From positions 62,001-126,000 of the forward strand of contig NZ_BBZK01000005.1 in the NCBI RefSeq assembly GCF_001748085.1: 64,000 nucleotides of DNA. The letters run 5' to 3'. Below the pieces are notes generated by a model that saw only the letters and a program-made list of their open reading frames with translations, did not search any database and was not told where the DNA came from. Positions within the stretch are counted from its first letter, which is position 1. Each line of letters starts with the position of its first letter. Made by a program: the position numbers and the translations under genes. Of the stretch, positions 1 to 8,614 are shown in pieces. Origin of the DNA: Streptomyces sp. TP-A0874 (GTDB lineage: Bacteria > Actinomycetota > Actinomycetes > Streptomycetales > Streptomycetaceae).

Positions 1-74
1 TGGGCCGCGCCGAGGCCGAGGCGGAGGTGGCGGCCTCCATCAAGCGGCTGGAGGCCGCGGGCGGCGCGCACTGA
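1..74 (+). CDS. C-terminal end of a CDS, probably inorganic pyrophosphatase (partial)
   Basis: Only the last 23 codons are present, ending in TGA at 72-74. The tail reads GRAEAEAEVAASIKRLEAAG and is alanine/glutamate rich and probably helical. This resembles my memory of the C-terminal helix of Streptomyces inorganic pyrophosphatase, the cytoplasmic enzyme that hydrolyses diphosphate. A strong hairpin follows 20 bases after the stop, so this is the end of a transcription unit. The identification rests on a short tail and could be wrong; that a reading frame ends here is more certain. Confidence 0.5.
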   Translation, partial: GRAEAEAEVAASIKRLEAAGGAH

Positions 75-93
75 GCGGAACCCGAGCAGCGGT

Positions 94-129
94 ACGGCGG
101 GCGGGCACCGGTCGGTGCCCGCCCGCCGT
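94..129 (+). terminator. Perfect 16-bp stem-loop terminator
   Basis: Bases 94-109 and 114-129 are perfect inverted repeats of 16 bp around a 4-base loop (ggtc). It lies just after the stop at 74. It lacks a T-run, as most actinomycete terminators do. Confidence 0.75.
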
Positions 130-278
130 GCGTCCGGGCACCGGTCGGCGTTCCCCGCGGACAGCGGGCGGGGTGCTCGTCGGACCCCGCGGGCGATCCT
201 GCATCCTGGCAACTGGCACCGCTGCCGGTCGGGCGGGCGGCGGGAGACCGGTGGCCGCCGGAACCGGTTCGGAGCAGG

Positions 279-2030
279 GTGGATACCCCGGAGACAGACG
301 AGGAGGGACGGGAAGCAGTGGTCGTCGACCCCAAGTGGAACAACGACTCGGGTGACGACCCCGAGGACCGCAAGCCGCGGTCGGACGAGGCGCGCAGCGC
401 CTTCACCCCTCCGCTGGGCGTACCCCTGCCGCCGGTCCCCGAGGAGGAGCACCCGACCTCGGAGTTCGCCATACCCAGCGGGGTGGCCGCCGGCCCCGAC
501 GAGGAGCCGGAGGGCTCCGCCTTCGCCACCCCGTCCGGACAGGAACACCGGGACACCGGAAACCTCAGCGCCTCCTTCACGCCTCCGGGGGGCATACCGG
601 CGCTCCGGCCGTCCCGAGAGCTGCCCTGGCAGGACCGGATGCGCACCATGCTCCGGATGCCGGTGGGCGAGCGCCCCGTCCCGGAGCGCGCGGAGCGTCC
701 TGAGGACGAGATAGGCCCGGCCATCCCGCGGGTGCTGGACCTGACCCTGCGTATCGGGGAGCTGCTGCTGGCGGGCGGCGAGGGCGCCGAGGACGTGGAG
801 GCCGCGATGTTCGGCCTCGCCCACGCCTACGGGCTGGGCCGGTGCGAACCGACCGTCACCTTCACCCTGATCTCGGTCTCCTACCAGCCGTCGCTGGTCG
901 ACGACCCGGTGACGGCCAGTCGGACGGTGCGCCGCCGGGGCACCGACTACACCCGGCTGTCCGCCGTCTACCGGCTGGTGGACGACATCACCTCGGAGGA
1001 CGTCGAGGTGACCCTGGAGGAGGCGTACCGGCGGCTGGCGGAGATCCGACGCAACCGCCACCCCTACTCCGGCTGGGCGCTGACGGCGGCCAGCGGCGGG
1101 CTGGCCGGCGGGGCGAGCCTGCTGGCCAGCGGCGCGGACATCCGGGCCGGGCTGGCCTGGGTGGTGTTCTTCGCGGCGGCCCTGGGGGCGATGCTCGGCG
1201 ACCGGCTGGCCTGGCTGGCCTCGGGGCGCGGGCTTCCGGAGTTCTACCAGTTCGTGGTCGCGGCGATGCCGCCCGCCGCGATAGGGGTCACACTCAGCCT
1301 GGCGGGCCAGGGCGTGCAGGCCTCGGCGGTCATCACCGGTGGGCTCTACGCGCTGATCCCCGGGCGGGCGCTGGTCGCCGGCGTCCAGGACGGTCTGACC
1401 GGCTACTACATCACCGCCTCCGCCCGGCTGATGGAGGTCTGCTACCTGATCGTGGGGATCGTGGTCGGCGTGCTGACGGTGCTGTACGCCGGGGTGCAGC
1501 TCAACGCCAACCTCAGTCCGGACGAGGTGGTCCACCACATCTCGCGGCCCGGGGTGCAGATCTTCGCGGCGATGCTGCTGTCGCTGTCGTTCTGCGTGCT
1601 GCTCCAGCAGGAACGTCACACCGTGCTGGCCGCCACCCTGAACGGCGGGATCGCCTGGGTCGCCTTCGGCGCGCTGCACGATGTCGGCGGGATCTCACCG
1701 GTGATCTCCACGACGATCGCGGCTGGGCTGGTCGGCCTCTTCGGCCAGCTGATGTCGCGGTACCGCTACGCCTCGGCGCTTCCCTACGTCACCGCGGCGA
1801 TCGGGCCGCTGCTGCCCGGTAGCGCCACCTACTTCGGTCTGCTCGGCCTTGCCCAGAACGACCTGGAGGCCGGGGTCACCTCACTGACCAGGGCCGCGGC
1901 GCTGGCGCTGGCCATCGCCATCGGGGTCAACCTGGGCGGCGAGGTCGCCAGGCTCTTCCTGAAGGTGCCGGGCACCTCCGACGAGGAGGCGCTGAGCCGC
2001 CGCGCGGCGAAGCGGACCCGCGGATTCTGA
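279..2030 (+). CDS. Threonine/serine exporter family membrane protein (ThrE type)
   Basis: A 583-residue integral membrane protein of the ThrE family, whose members export threonine and serine across the cytoplasmic membrane. A hydrophilic, acidic and proline-rich N-terminus of about 150 residues precedes the ThrE domain, which begins near the stretch RVLDLTLRIGELLLAGGEGA. About ten hydrophobic segments follow, in two blocks separated near the middle, matching the usual fused arrangement of an amphipathic N-domain and a membrane C-domain. The GTG at 279 has GGAG at 271-274. A second in-frame GTG near 319 would give a shorter N-terminus and is also possible. The gene stands alone between a strong terminator and a convergent DedA gene. 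The substrate is inferred from the family only. Confidence 0.85.
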   Translation: MDTPETDEEGREAVVVDPKWNNDSGDDPEDRKPRSDEARSAFTPPLGVPLPPVPEEEHPTSEFAIPSGVAAGPDEEPEGSAFATPSGQEHRDTGNLSASFTPPGGIPALRPSRELPWQDRMRTMLRMPVGERPVPERAERPEDEIGPAIPRVLDLTLRIGELLLAGGEGAEDVEAAMFGLAHAYGLGRCEPTVTFTLISVSYQPSLVDDPVTASRTVRRRGTDYTRLSAVYRLVDDITSEDVEVTLEEAYRRLAEIRRNRHPYSGWALTAASGGLAGGASLLASGADIRAGLAWVVFFAAALGAMLGDRLAWLASGRGLPEFYQFVVAAMPPAAIGVTLSLAGQGVQASAVITGGLYALIPGRALVAGVQDGLTGYYITASARLMEVCYLIVGIVVGVLTVLYAGVQLNANLSPDEVVHHISRPGVQIFAAMLLSLSFCVLLQQERHTVLAATLNGGIAWVAFGALHDVGGISPVISTTIAAGLVGLFGQLMSRYRYASALPYVTAAIGPLLPGSATYFGLLGLAQNDLEAGVTSLTRAAALALAIAIGVNLGGEVARLFLKVPGTSDEEALSRRAAKRTRGF

Positions 2031-2072
2031 GAACCGCCGCCGGTCGCCGCCGGCCGCGGTGAAGAAAAGGGA

Positions 2073-2099
2073 GGCCGACGGACTCATAGTCCGTCGGCC
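2073..2099 (-). terminator. 10-bp perfect hairpin between convergent genes
   Basis: Bases 2073-2082 and 2090-2099 are perfect complements around the loop CTCATAG. On the minus strand the stem is followed by TCCCTTTTCTTC, a pyrimidine run rich in T. It therefore best serves the DedA gene, and may also stop the exporter from the other side. Its resemblance to a tRNA half is described in the findings. Confidence 0.7.
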
Positions 2100-2132
2100 G
2101 TGGGTTCGCGCCCGCCGAGCGCGCGAGGGGGG

Positions 2133-2837
2133 TCAGCGCCTGGCGTGCCGGCCGCCGCTCGGAGGGGGCGGGGGGTCGGTCCGCTCGGCCCCGTCGGCGG
2201 CCGAGGCCGCCTTCCCGGACTTGCCGCGGGCCCGCAGGTACTCGACCAGGATCGGCACCACCGACAGCAGCACGATGCCCACCAGGATGAGTTCGATGTG
2301 CTCGTGGACGAAGTCGACCTGGCCGAGCGCCGCTCCCAGCAGGGTGACCCCGGCGCCCCACAGCAGGCCGCCGACGCAGTTGAAGACGACGAAGGAGCGG
2401 TAGTTCATCCGGCTCACGCCGGCGATGATCGGTGTGAAGGTGCGCACGATCGGCACGAAGCGGGCGAGCACCAGCGACTTGGGGCCGTGCTTCTCGAAGA
2501 ACTCGTGTGCCTTCTCGACGTTCTCCTGCTTGAAGAGCTTGGAGTCCGGGCGCCGGAACAGCGCGGGCCCGACCTTCCGGCCGAAGAGGTACCCCGCCTG
2601 GTCACCCAGGACGGCGGCGACCACGATCAGCGTGCACACCAGCCAGAGCGGGTAGTGCAGGTACTGGTCGGTCGCGACCAGCAGGCCGGTGGTGAACAGC
2701 AGCGAGTCCCCGGGCAGGAAGAAGCCGATGAGCAGCCCGGACTCGGCGAAGACGATGATCAGGATGCCGATCAGCCCGAAGGTCTGGATCAGGTAGTCCG
2801 GGTCCAGCCACTGAGGGCCGAGGGCGAGGGTGGTCAC
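2133..2837 (-). CDS. DedA family membrane protein
   Basis: A protein of 234 residues of the DedA/VTT superfamily, inner-membrane proteins implicated in lipid (undecaprenyl-phosphate or phospholipid) translocation. The family signatures ESGLLIGFFLPGDSLLF near the N-terminus and LVLARFVPIVRTFTPIIAG in the middle are present; the second carries the conserved arginines and prolines of the re-entrant region. Several transmembrane helices follow, with a lysine-rich cytoplasmic tail. I chose GTG at 2837 (VTTLALGPQWLDPDYL), preceded by AGGAGCC about ten bases upstream. An ATG at 2957 would add an atypical cysteine-rich leader. The exact transported lipid cannot be read from the sequence. Confidence 0.88.
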   Translation of the reverse strand: MTTLALGPQWLDPDYLIQTFGLIGILIIVFAESGLLIGFFLPGDSLLFTTGLLVATDQYLHYPLWLVCTLIVVAAVLGDQAGYLFGRKVGPALFRRPDSKLFKQENVEKAHEFFEKHGPKSLVLARFVPIVRTFTPIIAGVSRMNYRSFVVFNCVGGLLWGAGVTLLGAALGQVDFVHEHIELILVGIVLLSVVPILVEYLRARGKSGKAASAADGAERTDPPPPPSGGRHARR

Positions 2838-3029
2838 GGAAGACAGGCTCCTGGGTGGAGGGCACAGGCTCGACGGGGCCCGGCACTGGTAAACGGCGTA
2901 GAACGTACAGCCGTCCAAAGCTATCAACGCCACTGCCCCGGCCGCGGTTCCTGCCATACGGCCGAGCCGGCCACCAACAGGCCGGATATCCGTTATGCCC
3001 TTATTGTGGAGGCTCTAAGGAGGTCTGTC

Positions 3030-3650
3030 ATGAGCGATTCGGTGAACGTGGCCGTCATCTACTACTCCTCGACCGGCACCAACACGGTGGTCGCCAAGGA
3101 GATCGCCGACACGGCGGAACGGGCCGGCGCGCAGGTCCGGCTGCGCCGGGTCACCGAGCTGGCGCCGCAGGCGGCGATCGACTCCAATCCACGGTGGGCC
3201 GCCAACGCCAAGGCCACCGCGGACATCGAGGTGGCCAGCCCGGAGGACACCGTCTGGGCGGACGCCATCGTCTTCGGCACCCCCACCCGCTACGGCAATG
3301 TGACGGCGCAGCTGAAGCAGTTCATCGACACCCTCGGCGGCCTGTGGGCGGAGGGACGGCTGGCCGACAAGGTCTACAGCGGGTTCACCTCCTCCGCCAC
3401 GCTCCACGGCGGCCAGGAGTCCACGCTGCTCGCCCTCTACACCACCATCCACCACTTCGGCGGGATCATCGTCTCGCCCGGCTACACCGACCCCTCGAAG
3501 TTCACCGACGGGAATCCGTACGGCACTTCGCATGTGGACGCCCAGGGTGAGAAGCCGGTGGACGACACCACCCTGAAGGCCGCCCGGGTGCAGGCCGAAC
3601 GGGTGGTCCGGTTCACCCGCGCCCTGAAGTCGGGGCTGGTCACGGCCTGA
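3030..3650 (+). CDS. wrbA: NAD(P)H:quinone oxidoreductase, WrbA type (copy 1)
   Basis: A 206-residue flavodoxin-fold protein. WrbA enzymes bind FMN and reduce quinones by two electrons, avoiding semiquinones. The FMN phosphate loop YYSSTGTN is at residues 11-18, and the isoalloxazine-binding stretch GTPTRYGN at 83-90 is followed by QLKQFIDTLGGLW. The family's conserved GYTDPSKF and GNPYGTSHVD segments are also present. ATG at 3030 has the near-perfect ribosome site AAGGAGGT at 3017-3024. A longer open frame upstream is antisense to DedA and is not coding. The gene is single, with a hairpin at its stop. A close paralog, roughly three-quarters identical by eye, lies at 33503-34123. Confidence 0.92.
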   Translation: MSDSVNVAVIYYSSTGTNTVVAKEIADTAERAGAQVRLRRVTELAPQAAIDSNPRWAANAKATADIEVASPEDTVWADAIVFGTPTRYGNVTAQLKQFIDTLGGLWAEGRLADKVYSGFTSSATLHGGQESTLLALYTTIHHFGGIIVSPGYTDPSKFTDGNPYGTSHVDAQGEKPVDDTTLKAARVQAERVVRFTRALKSGLVTA

Positions 3651-3677
3651 TCCACCGGGTTCCGCACCGGCGGATCA
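3648..3677 (+). terminator. Stem-loop spanning the wrbA stop codon
   Basis: TGATCC-a-CCGG (3648-3658) pairs with CCGG-c-GGATCA (3667-3677), 10 bp with one mismatch around an 8-base loop. The stop codon lies inside the stem. Confidence 0.6.
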
Positions 3678-3749
3678 GGAGGCGCGGAGCGCGTCGGGAG
3701 CGCGCAGGGAGAGTCGACGCCCGGCGGCGGCGCGTCGGGACACGCCGCG

Positions 3750-5207
3750 TCAGAACGGGAAGACGCTGCGGCCGTGCTGGATGGCGATCCACTTCTGGGT
3801 GGTGAAGGCCTCGACCATGGAGTCGACGTTCAGCCGCCCCATCCCGGACCTCTTCTCACCGCCGAAGGGGGCCATCGGCTCGTCCTGCACCGTGCTGTCG
3901 TTGATGTGGATCACACCCGTCTCGATCCGGCGCGCGACCCGCACCCCCCGCTCGATGTCCGCGGTGTGCACCGCCCCGCTCAGCCCGTAGGGGGTGGCGT
4001 TCGCGATCCGGATCGCCTCCTCCTCGCCGTCGAAGGGCAGCAGGACCACCACCGGGCCGTAGGTCTCCCGGGTCAGCGCCTCCGAGTCCGGCGGCAGGTC
4101 GGTGAGGACCGTCGGTTCGACCAGGTTGCCCTGGGCCTCGCCGCGCAGCAGCGCGGTGGCGCCGGCGGCCACCATCCGGTCTACCCAGGCCTTGAGGGAC
4201 TCCACTCGCGAGGCGTTGATCAGCGGTCCGATGTGCGTGGTGGGGTCCGCCGGGTCGCCGACCTTCAGCGACTTGACCCGGGCCACGAACTTCTCGGTGA
4301 ACTCCGCCGCCACCGACCGGTCAACCAGCACCCGGTTGGCGGCCACGCACACCTGCCCCTGGTGTACGAAGCGGCTGAAGACCGCGGCGTCGACGGCGTA
4401 GTCGATGTCGGCGTCGTCCAGCACGATCAGCGCGCTGCTGCCGCTCATCGCGAGCAGGCAGCGTTTGAAGTTGGCCGCCGCGACGCCGGCGACGTGCCGG
4501 CCGACCGTGTCCGAGCCGGCGAAGGAGATGACGCTGGGCACCGGGTGCTCGATGAGCGCGTCGCCTATCTCCGCGATGTCGGTGACCACGACGTTCAGCA
4601 GACCGGCCGGCAGTCCGGCCTCCTCCAGCACCCTGGCCACCAGGCCGCCGCCGACCACCGGGGTGTTCTGGTGCGGCTTCAGGACCACCGCGTTGCCGAG
4701 CGCGAGCGCCGCGGCGACCGGCTTGAGGGAGAGCAGGAAAGGCGAGTTGAAGGGGCTGATGACGCCCACCACCCCGGCCGGCAGCCGGTAGAGGCGGTTC
4801 TCCTTGCCGTCGACCGGGGACGGCAGGATCCGTCCCTGGGGCCGGACCGCCAGCCCCATCGCCTCCCGCAGGAACTCCCTGGCCTGCCGGAGTTCGAAGG
4901 CCGCCTTGAAGCGGGTGCCGCCCAGTTCGGCGATGATGAGCTCGGCGAACTGCTCCTCGCGCTCCTCGATGACGCGGATGGCGCGCTCCAACACCAGCCG
5001 CCGGTCGTAGGGGTTGGTCCTGGCCCAGGCCGGCTGGGCGCGCTCGGCGGCCCGGTACGCCTGGTCGACCTCTCCGGCGGTGGCGACGGTGATGGCCGCG
5101 AGTTTCACCCCGTCATAGGGGTTGAAGTCGATGATGTCCCAGGAACCCGTGCCCGGCCTCCACTCACCGTCGATGTACTGCTGCGCCAAGTCTGCGAAGT
5201 AGGACAT
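3750..5207 (-). CDS. NAD(P)-dependent aldehyde dehydrogenase lacking the usual general-base glutamate
   Basis: A 485-residue member of the aldehyde dehydrogenase superfamily, closest in feel to the benzaldehyde/vanillin dehydrogenase group. It would oxidise an aldehyde to an acid with NAD(P). The active-site cysteine is present in FVHQGQVCVAANR. The cofactor-side motif ETYGPVV and the C-terminal PFGGEKRSGMG are also present. The segment that is usually LELGG, carrying the catalytic glutamate, reads LAMSGSS here, with alanine (codon GCG) at the glutamate position. I chose ATG at 5207 with GGGGAAGG just upstream; an ATG at 5279 lacks a ribosome site. It lies downstream of, and in the same direction as, the XRE regulator. 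The natural substrate is unknown. Confidence 0.85.
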   Translation of the reverse strand: MSYFADLAQQYIDGEWRPGTGSWDIIDFNPYDGVKLAAITVATAGEVDQAYRAAERAQPAWARTNPYDRRLVLERAIRVIEEREEQFAELIIAELGGTRFKAAFELRQAREFLREAMGLAVRPQGRILPSPVDGKENRLYRLPAGVVGVISPFNSPFLLSLKPVAAALALGNAVVLKPHQNTPVVGGGLVARVLEEAGLPAGLLNVVVTDIAEIGDALIEHPVPSVISFAGSDTVGRHVAGVAAANFKRCLLAMSGSSALIVLDDADIDYAVDAAVFSRFVHQGQVCVAANRVLVDRSVAAEFTEKFVARVKSLKVGDPADPTTHIGPLINASRVESLKAWVDRMVAAGATALLRGEAQGNLVEPTVLTDLPPDSEALTRETYGPVVVLLPFDGEEEAIRIANATPYGLSGAVHTADIERGVRVARRIETGVIHINDSTVQDEPMAPFGGEKRSGMGRLNVDSMVEAFTTQKWIAIQHGRSVFPF

Positions 5208-5292
5208 GCCTTCCCCAAATCCGGAGGCTGCGGCGCCGGGCGGGCGCCTGGGTTCGGTCGGCTCCTGGAGGCCGCTCATCGTAGGCGGCGGT

Positions 5293-6186
5293 TCAGGAGG
5301 TCCGGAGGATCTCGTCCAGCAGGAGGCGGCTCTCGCCCGGAGTCAGGCTGTCGGCGTGCAGCCGGTCCATGACCCGCTGGTACTGGGCCACCTCCTCCGG
5401 TTTGTCGACGTAGAGCGCGCTGGTGAGCTGCTCCAGGTAGACGACGTCGGGGAGGTCGGGCTCGGGGAACCGCAGCATGGTGAAAGCGCCGCTCTCCCCG
5501 GCGTGGCCGCCGAAGGCGAACGGCATCACCTGCAGGGTCACCCCGCTGTGTTCGGACATCTCGATCAGGTGCCGCAGCTGCCCGCGCATCACCTCGGCGC
5601 CACCGTAGGGGCGGCGCAGGGCGGCCTCGTCGATCACGATGTGGAAGTCCGGCCCGGCCTCCGCGGCGAGCAGCTTCTGCCGCTCCAGCCGCAGGTCGAC
5701 CCGCCTCTGGATCTCGTCGGGCTCGGCGTCGGGCTGCCCGCGGCTGACGACCGCGTGCACGTACTCGGGGGTCTGGAGCAGCCCGGGGACGAACTGGACC
5801 TCGTAGCAGCGGATGTACGAGGCGGCCCCCTCCAGCCCCACGTACGTCTGGAACCAGCCGGGCAGCACATCGCCGTAACTGTGCCACCACCCGGCCAGGT
5901 TGGCCTCCCTGGCCAACCCGAGCAGCGCCTCGCGCTCGGCGCCGTCGGTGACCCCGTAGAGCGTCAGCAGATCCTCCACGTCACGCGCCTTGAAACTCAC
6001 CCGGCCCAACTCCATGCGGCTGATCTTCGATTCGGACGCGCGGATCGAGTAGCCGGCCGCCTCCCGGGAGACGCCCTTCGATTCGCGCAGGCGTCTGAGC
6101 TGGGAGCCGAGGAGAATCCGGCGTACCACTGAGCCACTTGAGCCTCCTGTCCTTCCTGTTTCGCTTACCGGTTGCACTGTGCTCAT
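5293..6186 (-). CDS. XRE-family regulator with DUF5753 domain
   Basis: A 297-residue DNA-binding protein of a family very abundant in Streptomyces (WhiJ-like). The N-terminal helix-turn-helix covers about residues 26-85 (LGSQLRRLRESKG, then SIRASESKISRMELGR). The remainder is the DUF5753 domain with its conserved PGLLQTPEY and a long ligand- or partner-binding region. Members usually act with a small DUF397 protein and an RsbW-like HATPase, and both partners lie within 1.3 kb here. The gene diverges from the HATPase gene across a 296-base region that must hold both promoters. The targets are unknown. Confidence 0.88.
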   Translation of the reverse strand: MSTVQPVSETGRTGGSSGSVVRRILLGSQLRRLRESKGVSREAAGYSIRASESKISRMELGRVSFKARDVEDLLTLYGVTDGAEREALLGLAREANLAGWWHSYGDVLPGWFQTYVGLEGAASYIRCYEVQFVPGLLQTPEYVHAVVSRGQPDAEPDEIQRRVDLRLERQKLLAAEAGPDFHIVIDEAALRRPYGGAEVMRGQLRHLIEMSEHSGVTLQVMPFAFGGHAGESGAFTMLRFPEPDLPDVVYLEQLTSALYVDKPEEVAQYQRVMDRLHADSLTPGESRLLLDEILRTS

Positions 6187-6482
6187 TTCCCGACTGCCTG
6201 TCTCCGTTAGTGATGCACTGCGACCGTCAACGGCCGAAGTCTGCCATCAGACGTGCTCCGCTGCGTGCCCATCTGGTTACACAGCCGAGATCTGCGCAGT
6301 AAACCCACAGATTCGGACCGTAGGAAGAATTCATCCCGGAACCTGACGTATCGATATACGGAAGGCGCGTGCACGTGCATCTGCTCTTGCATCCATCTCT
6401 TGCATTCGGAACGATGGGGCCGCACACCCGCACACGTCCTGACCGTTTTCTTTCCACTCGGGCCGGTCGGCCAGGAGGAGAA

Positions 6483-7019
6483 GTGCCAAGCATGGGGTCC
6501 CAGGGCTCGGCGATGCTGGAGCCGACACGGCAGGACCTTCCCCCGGTCGAGCCGGCGGCTCTCTCCACGTCGCTGGTCTACCGGCTGGCGCCCGGTTACG
6601 AGGCGGTCGGCGACGCCCGGCGGTTCACCAGGTCCGCTCTCCGGGACCGGGGCCTGTCCGACCGGTTCGACGATGTGGGCCTGGTGGTCTCGGAGTTGGT
6701 CACCAACGCGCTGCGGCACGCCCGCCCCGCAGCCGCACCGGGGTCCGCGGTGCCCGCCGTCCGACTCCAGCTGATGTTCTCGGACTTCCGCCTCGTCTGC
6801 GCCGTCCGGGACCCGGGCGACTCCGCTCTGATCAGCGACGCCTGGTCCGCCCCGCGCCCCGCCGTCCCCGCGGAGACCATGGAGTCCGGCCGCGGCCTGC
6901 ACCTGGTCGACGCGTTGAGCGAGGGCTGGGGTTGGCACCCGGTCGCCGGGGCGGGCGGCGGCAAGGTCGTCTGGGCGCTCTTCAGCTTCCCCAGGAGACT
7001 GCCGCTCTGCGCCGCCTGA
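6483..7019 (+). CDS. ATP-binding protein, RsbW/HATPase_c_2 anti-sigma type
   Basis: A 178-residue GHKL-fold ATPase of the family that includes serine kinase anti-sigma factors. The N box appears as VVSELVTNALRHA and the G-box region as SGRGLHLVDALS, both characteristic of Streptomyces HATPase_c_2 proteins. GTG at 6483 lies four bases after AGGAGG (6473-6478). ATG at 6492 is in frame and would sit about 13 bases from the same site, so the start is ambiguous by three codons. Together with the divergent XRE gene and the DUF397 gene it forms the standard developmental-regulator trio of Streptomyces. No sigma factor or anti-anti-sigma factor is nearby. Confidence 0.85.
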   Translation: MPSMGSQGSAMLEPTRQDLPPVEPAALSTSLVYRLAPGYEAVGDARRFTRSALRDRGLSDRFDDVGLVVSELVTNALRHARPAAAPGSAVPAVRLQLMFSDFRLVCAVRDPGDSALISDAWSAPRPAVPAETMESGRGLHLVDALSEGWGWHPVAGAGGGKVVWALFSFPRRLPLCAA

Positions 7020-7176
7020 GTCCGCGGCGACCGACCGACCCGTCACCCGCCCCGGCCACCGCCTCCCTATGAAGAACCGGTGTCCGGCGGCCCCGGCCGG
7101 AATAAACACCACCGGTCGGAGACCCATTCGGCACCGGAAACTCGCGACGCCCCCGACCGTGTTCCCGGCATCGCCA

Positions 7177-7482
7177 TCAGGGCCGGGTCAGATGGTCGAA
7201 TTCGCCGTTCTTCACCCCGGCCAACATGGCCTCGATCTCGGCCGTGGTGTAGATGAGCGCGGGCCCTTCCGGATAGCGGGAGTTCCGGACCGCGACATCT
7301 CCGCCCGGCAGCTTCGCGAACTCGACGCAGGCGCCCTGTGAGTTGCTGTGCCTGCTCTTCTGCCATACGGCGCCATGGAGTTCCGTGGCCGCCATGCCGT
7401 TGTATGCGTGGTGCACAGGGTCTCCCGAGTAGAGCAGTGGCGTCATCGCCGCGTCCAATAGCCGGATCATATCCGCGTTCAT
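7177..7482 (-). CDS. DUF397 small protein (BldB/WhiJ-partner type)
   Basis: About 101 residues. The core WQKSRHSNSQGACVEFAKL followed by VAVRNSRYPEGPALIYT is the DUF397 signature. Such proteins are thought to partner DUF5753 XRE regulators, and one lies 1 kb away. The start is uncertain. ATG at 7482 (MNADMIRLL), 7470 (MIRLL) and 7395 (MAATELHG) are all in frame and none has a clear ribosome site. The N-terminal stretch up to AYNG matches the extended form I associate with this subfamily, so I prefer one of the two upstream starts. It converges on the HATPase gene. Confidence 0.82.
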   Translation of the reverse strand: MNADMIRLLDAAMTPLLYSGDPVHHAYNGMAATELHGAVWQKSRHSNSQGACVEFAKLPGGDVAVRNSRYPEGPALIYTTAEIEAMLAGVKNGEFDHLTRP

Positions 7483-7966
7483 GTGCGTCTGCGTGAGCGG
7501 ATGCACGTGCACCGCGGGTGCGGGAACGGCTCCGCTCGGTTTCTGCCGAACCCTTTTCGGCGCCCTCTTCCGGGCGTGGAGACAACGGAGACATCCGACT
7601 TCCGAGGCGCGTCTTCTCACTCGCCGGGGCCGGGTCGCCTCACGGCCGGGCCACATCCGCGCCCCGCATCCCCCACCCGGAGACGAACTCCGGAGCGGTT
7701 CCGCCTCCCGACGGACACGGCACACCACAAGAGACGACAGCGGACGCCCTCAGGTTGGCCCGCCGATGGAAATTTTCTTCCGTCACGCCACGGCAAAAGC
7801 TGAAAACGACGGTTTCCGCACCGGCCCGCTGATTGAACGGCGCACATCCGGCCGTTCTCCCGGGGGTTGACCGGGAAACCCCTCAGGAACCTGAAAGGCC
7901 CCGGAGCACGGGGAAGTCGGGCTGGTAGCTTGACCGCTCCGGGAGTCGACGACAGGGGAGACAGGA
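7483..7966. other. 484-base region without a gene
   Basis: This lies between the divergent DUF397 and lipoprotein genes. I see no convincing coding frame. A perfect 6-bp inverted repeat, GGGGTT at 7863-7868 and AACCCC at 7877-7882, lies about 85 bases before the lipoprotein start. TAGCTT at 7926-7931 is a possible -10 element, but I see no matching -35. The stretch around 7770-7820 is noticeably richer in A/T than its surroundings. Confidence 0.4.
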
Positions 7967-8479
7967 GTGCACAAGCGCACCCGTATCGGACTCACAGCGG
8001 GCGTGGCCGCCGCGGTTCTGCTGCTGGGGGGCTGCGGCAGCAGCGATGACGACAGCGACGGCGGCAAGGCGTCGGAGAGCAGCGCGCCCGGGAACGGCGA
8101 CGACGGGAAGGGGCCCGGCGACGGCGCCAAGTCCGAGATCTCCGGGGTGTGGAGCGCGGAGACCAACGACGAGCCGCTCCTGCTCTACGTCACCGCCGAC
8201 GACAAGGCCATGCTGCTCGGCAAGCACTACTGCACCGGCAAGGTCACCGATGCCGCCGGGCTCGGGCTGGACCTCGAGTGCAGCAACGCGGACACCAAGC
8301 GGAGCTCGGGCACGCTCGAACCCTCCGCCGACGGCAAGACGATGAAGGCATCCTGGAGTTCGGGGGTCTCCGACTCCTTCACCAAGTCGGCGGACGACAC
8401 CGAGATCCCGACCGAGATCCCCACCAAGCTGCCGGAGAACCTCCCGGAGGAGCTGCAGGACGGCCTCCCGCTGCCCTGA
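7967..8479 (+). CDS. Secreted lipoprotein of unknown function
   Basis: A 170-residue predicted lipoprotein. The N-terminus has two basic residues, a hydrophobic stretch (VAAAVLLLGG) and a lipobox LLGGC, so it should be lipid-anchored on the outer face of the membrane. An Asp/Ser/Gly-rich linker of about 30 residues follows. Then comes a small domain beginning SGVWSAETNDEPLLLYV with two cysteines (HYC and LEC), which could pair. The C-terminus is a repetitive proline/glutamate tail (EIPTEIPTKLPENLPEEL). GTG at 7967 has GGGGAG at 7955-7960. I do not recognise the domain. Confidence 0.8.
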   Translation: MHKRTRIGLTAGVAAAVLLLGGCGSSDDDSDGGKASESSAPGNGDDGKGPGDGAKSEISGVWSAETNDEPLLLYVTADDKAMLLGKHYCTGKVTDAAGLGLDLECSNADTKRSSGTLEPSADGKTMKASWSSGVSDSFTKSADDTEIPTEIPTKLPENLPEELQDGLPLP

Positions 8480-8614
8480 CCTTCCCGCTGGCTGCGGCGG
8501 CCAGTCCGCTCGATACCGCCGCAGCCTCTCCGTCATCGGCTCGGGGGCGCCTGACGCGCCGGCACCGGATGCCCCCGGACTGCGGTGAGCGCACGGCGGG
8601 GCGAGGATGGCGGC

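Noticed and set aside
2073..2140. A functional tRNA-Met gene
   Set aside because: There is no D arm or acceptor stem upstream, and the T stem pairs poorly; a hairpin terminator explains the main inverted repeat.
3774..5372. A long open plus-strand frame opposite the aldehyde dehydrogenase
   Set aside because: It is a typical antisense shadow in very high-GC DNA, rich in His/Arg/Gly with no recognisable domain or ribosome site.
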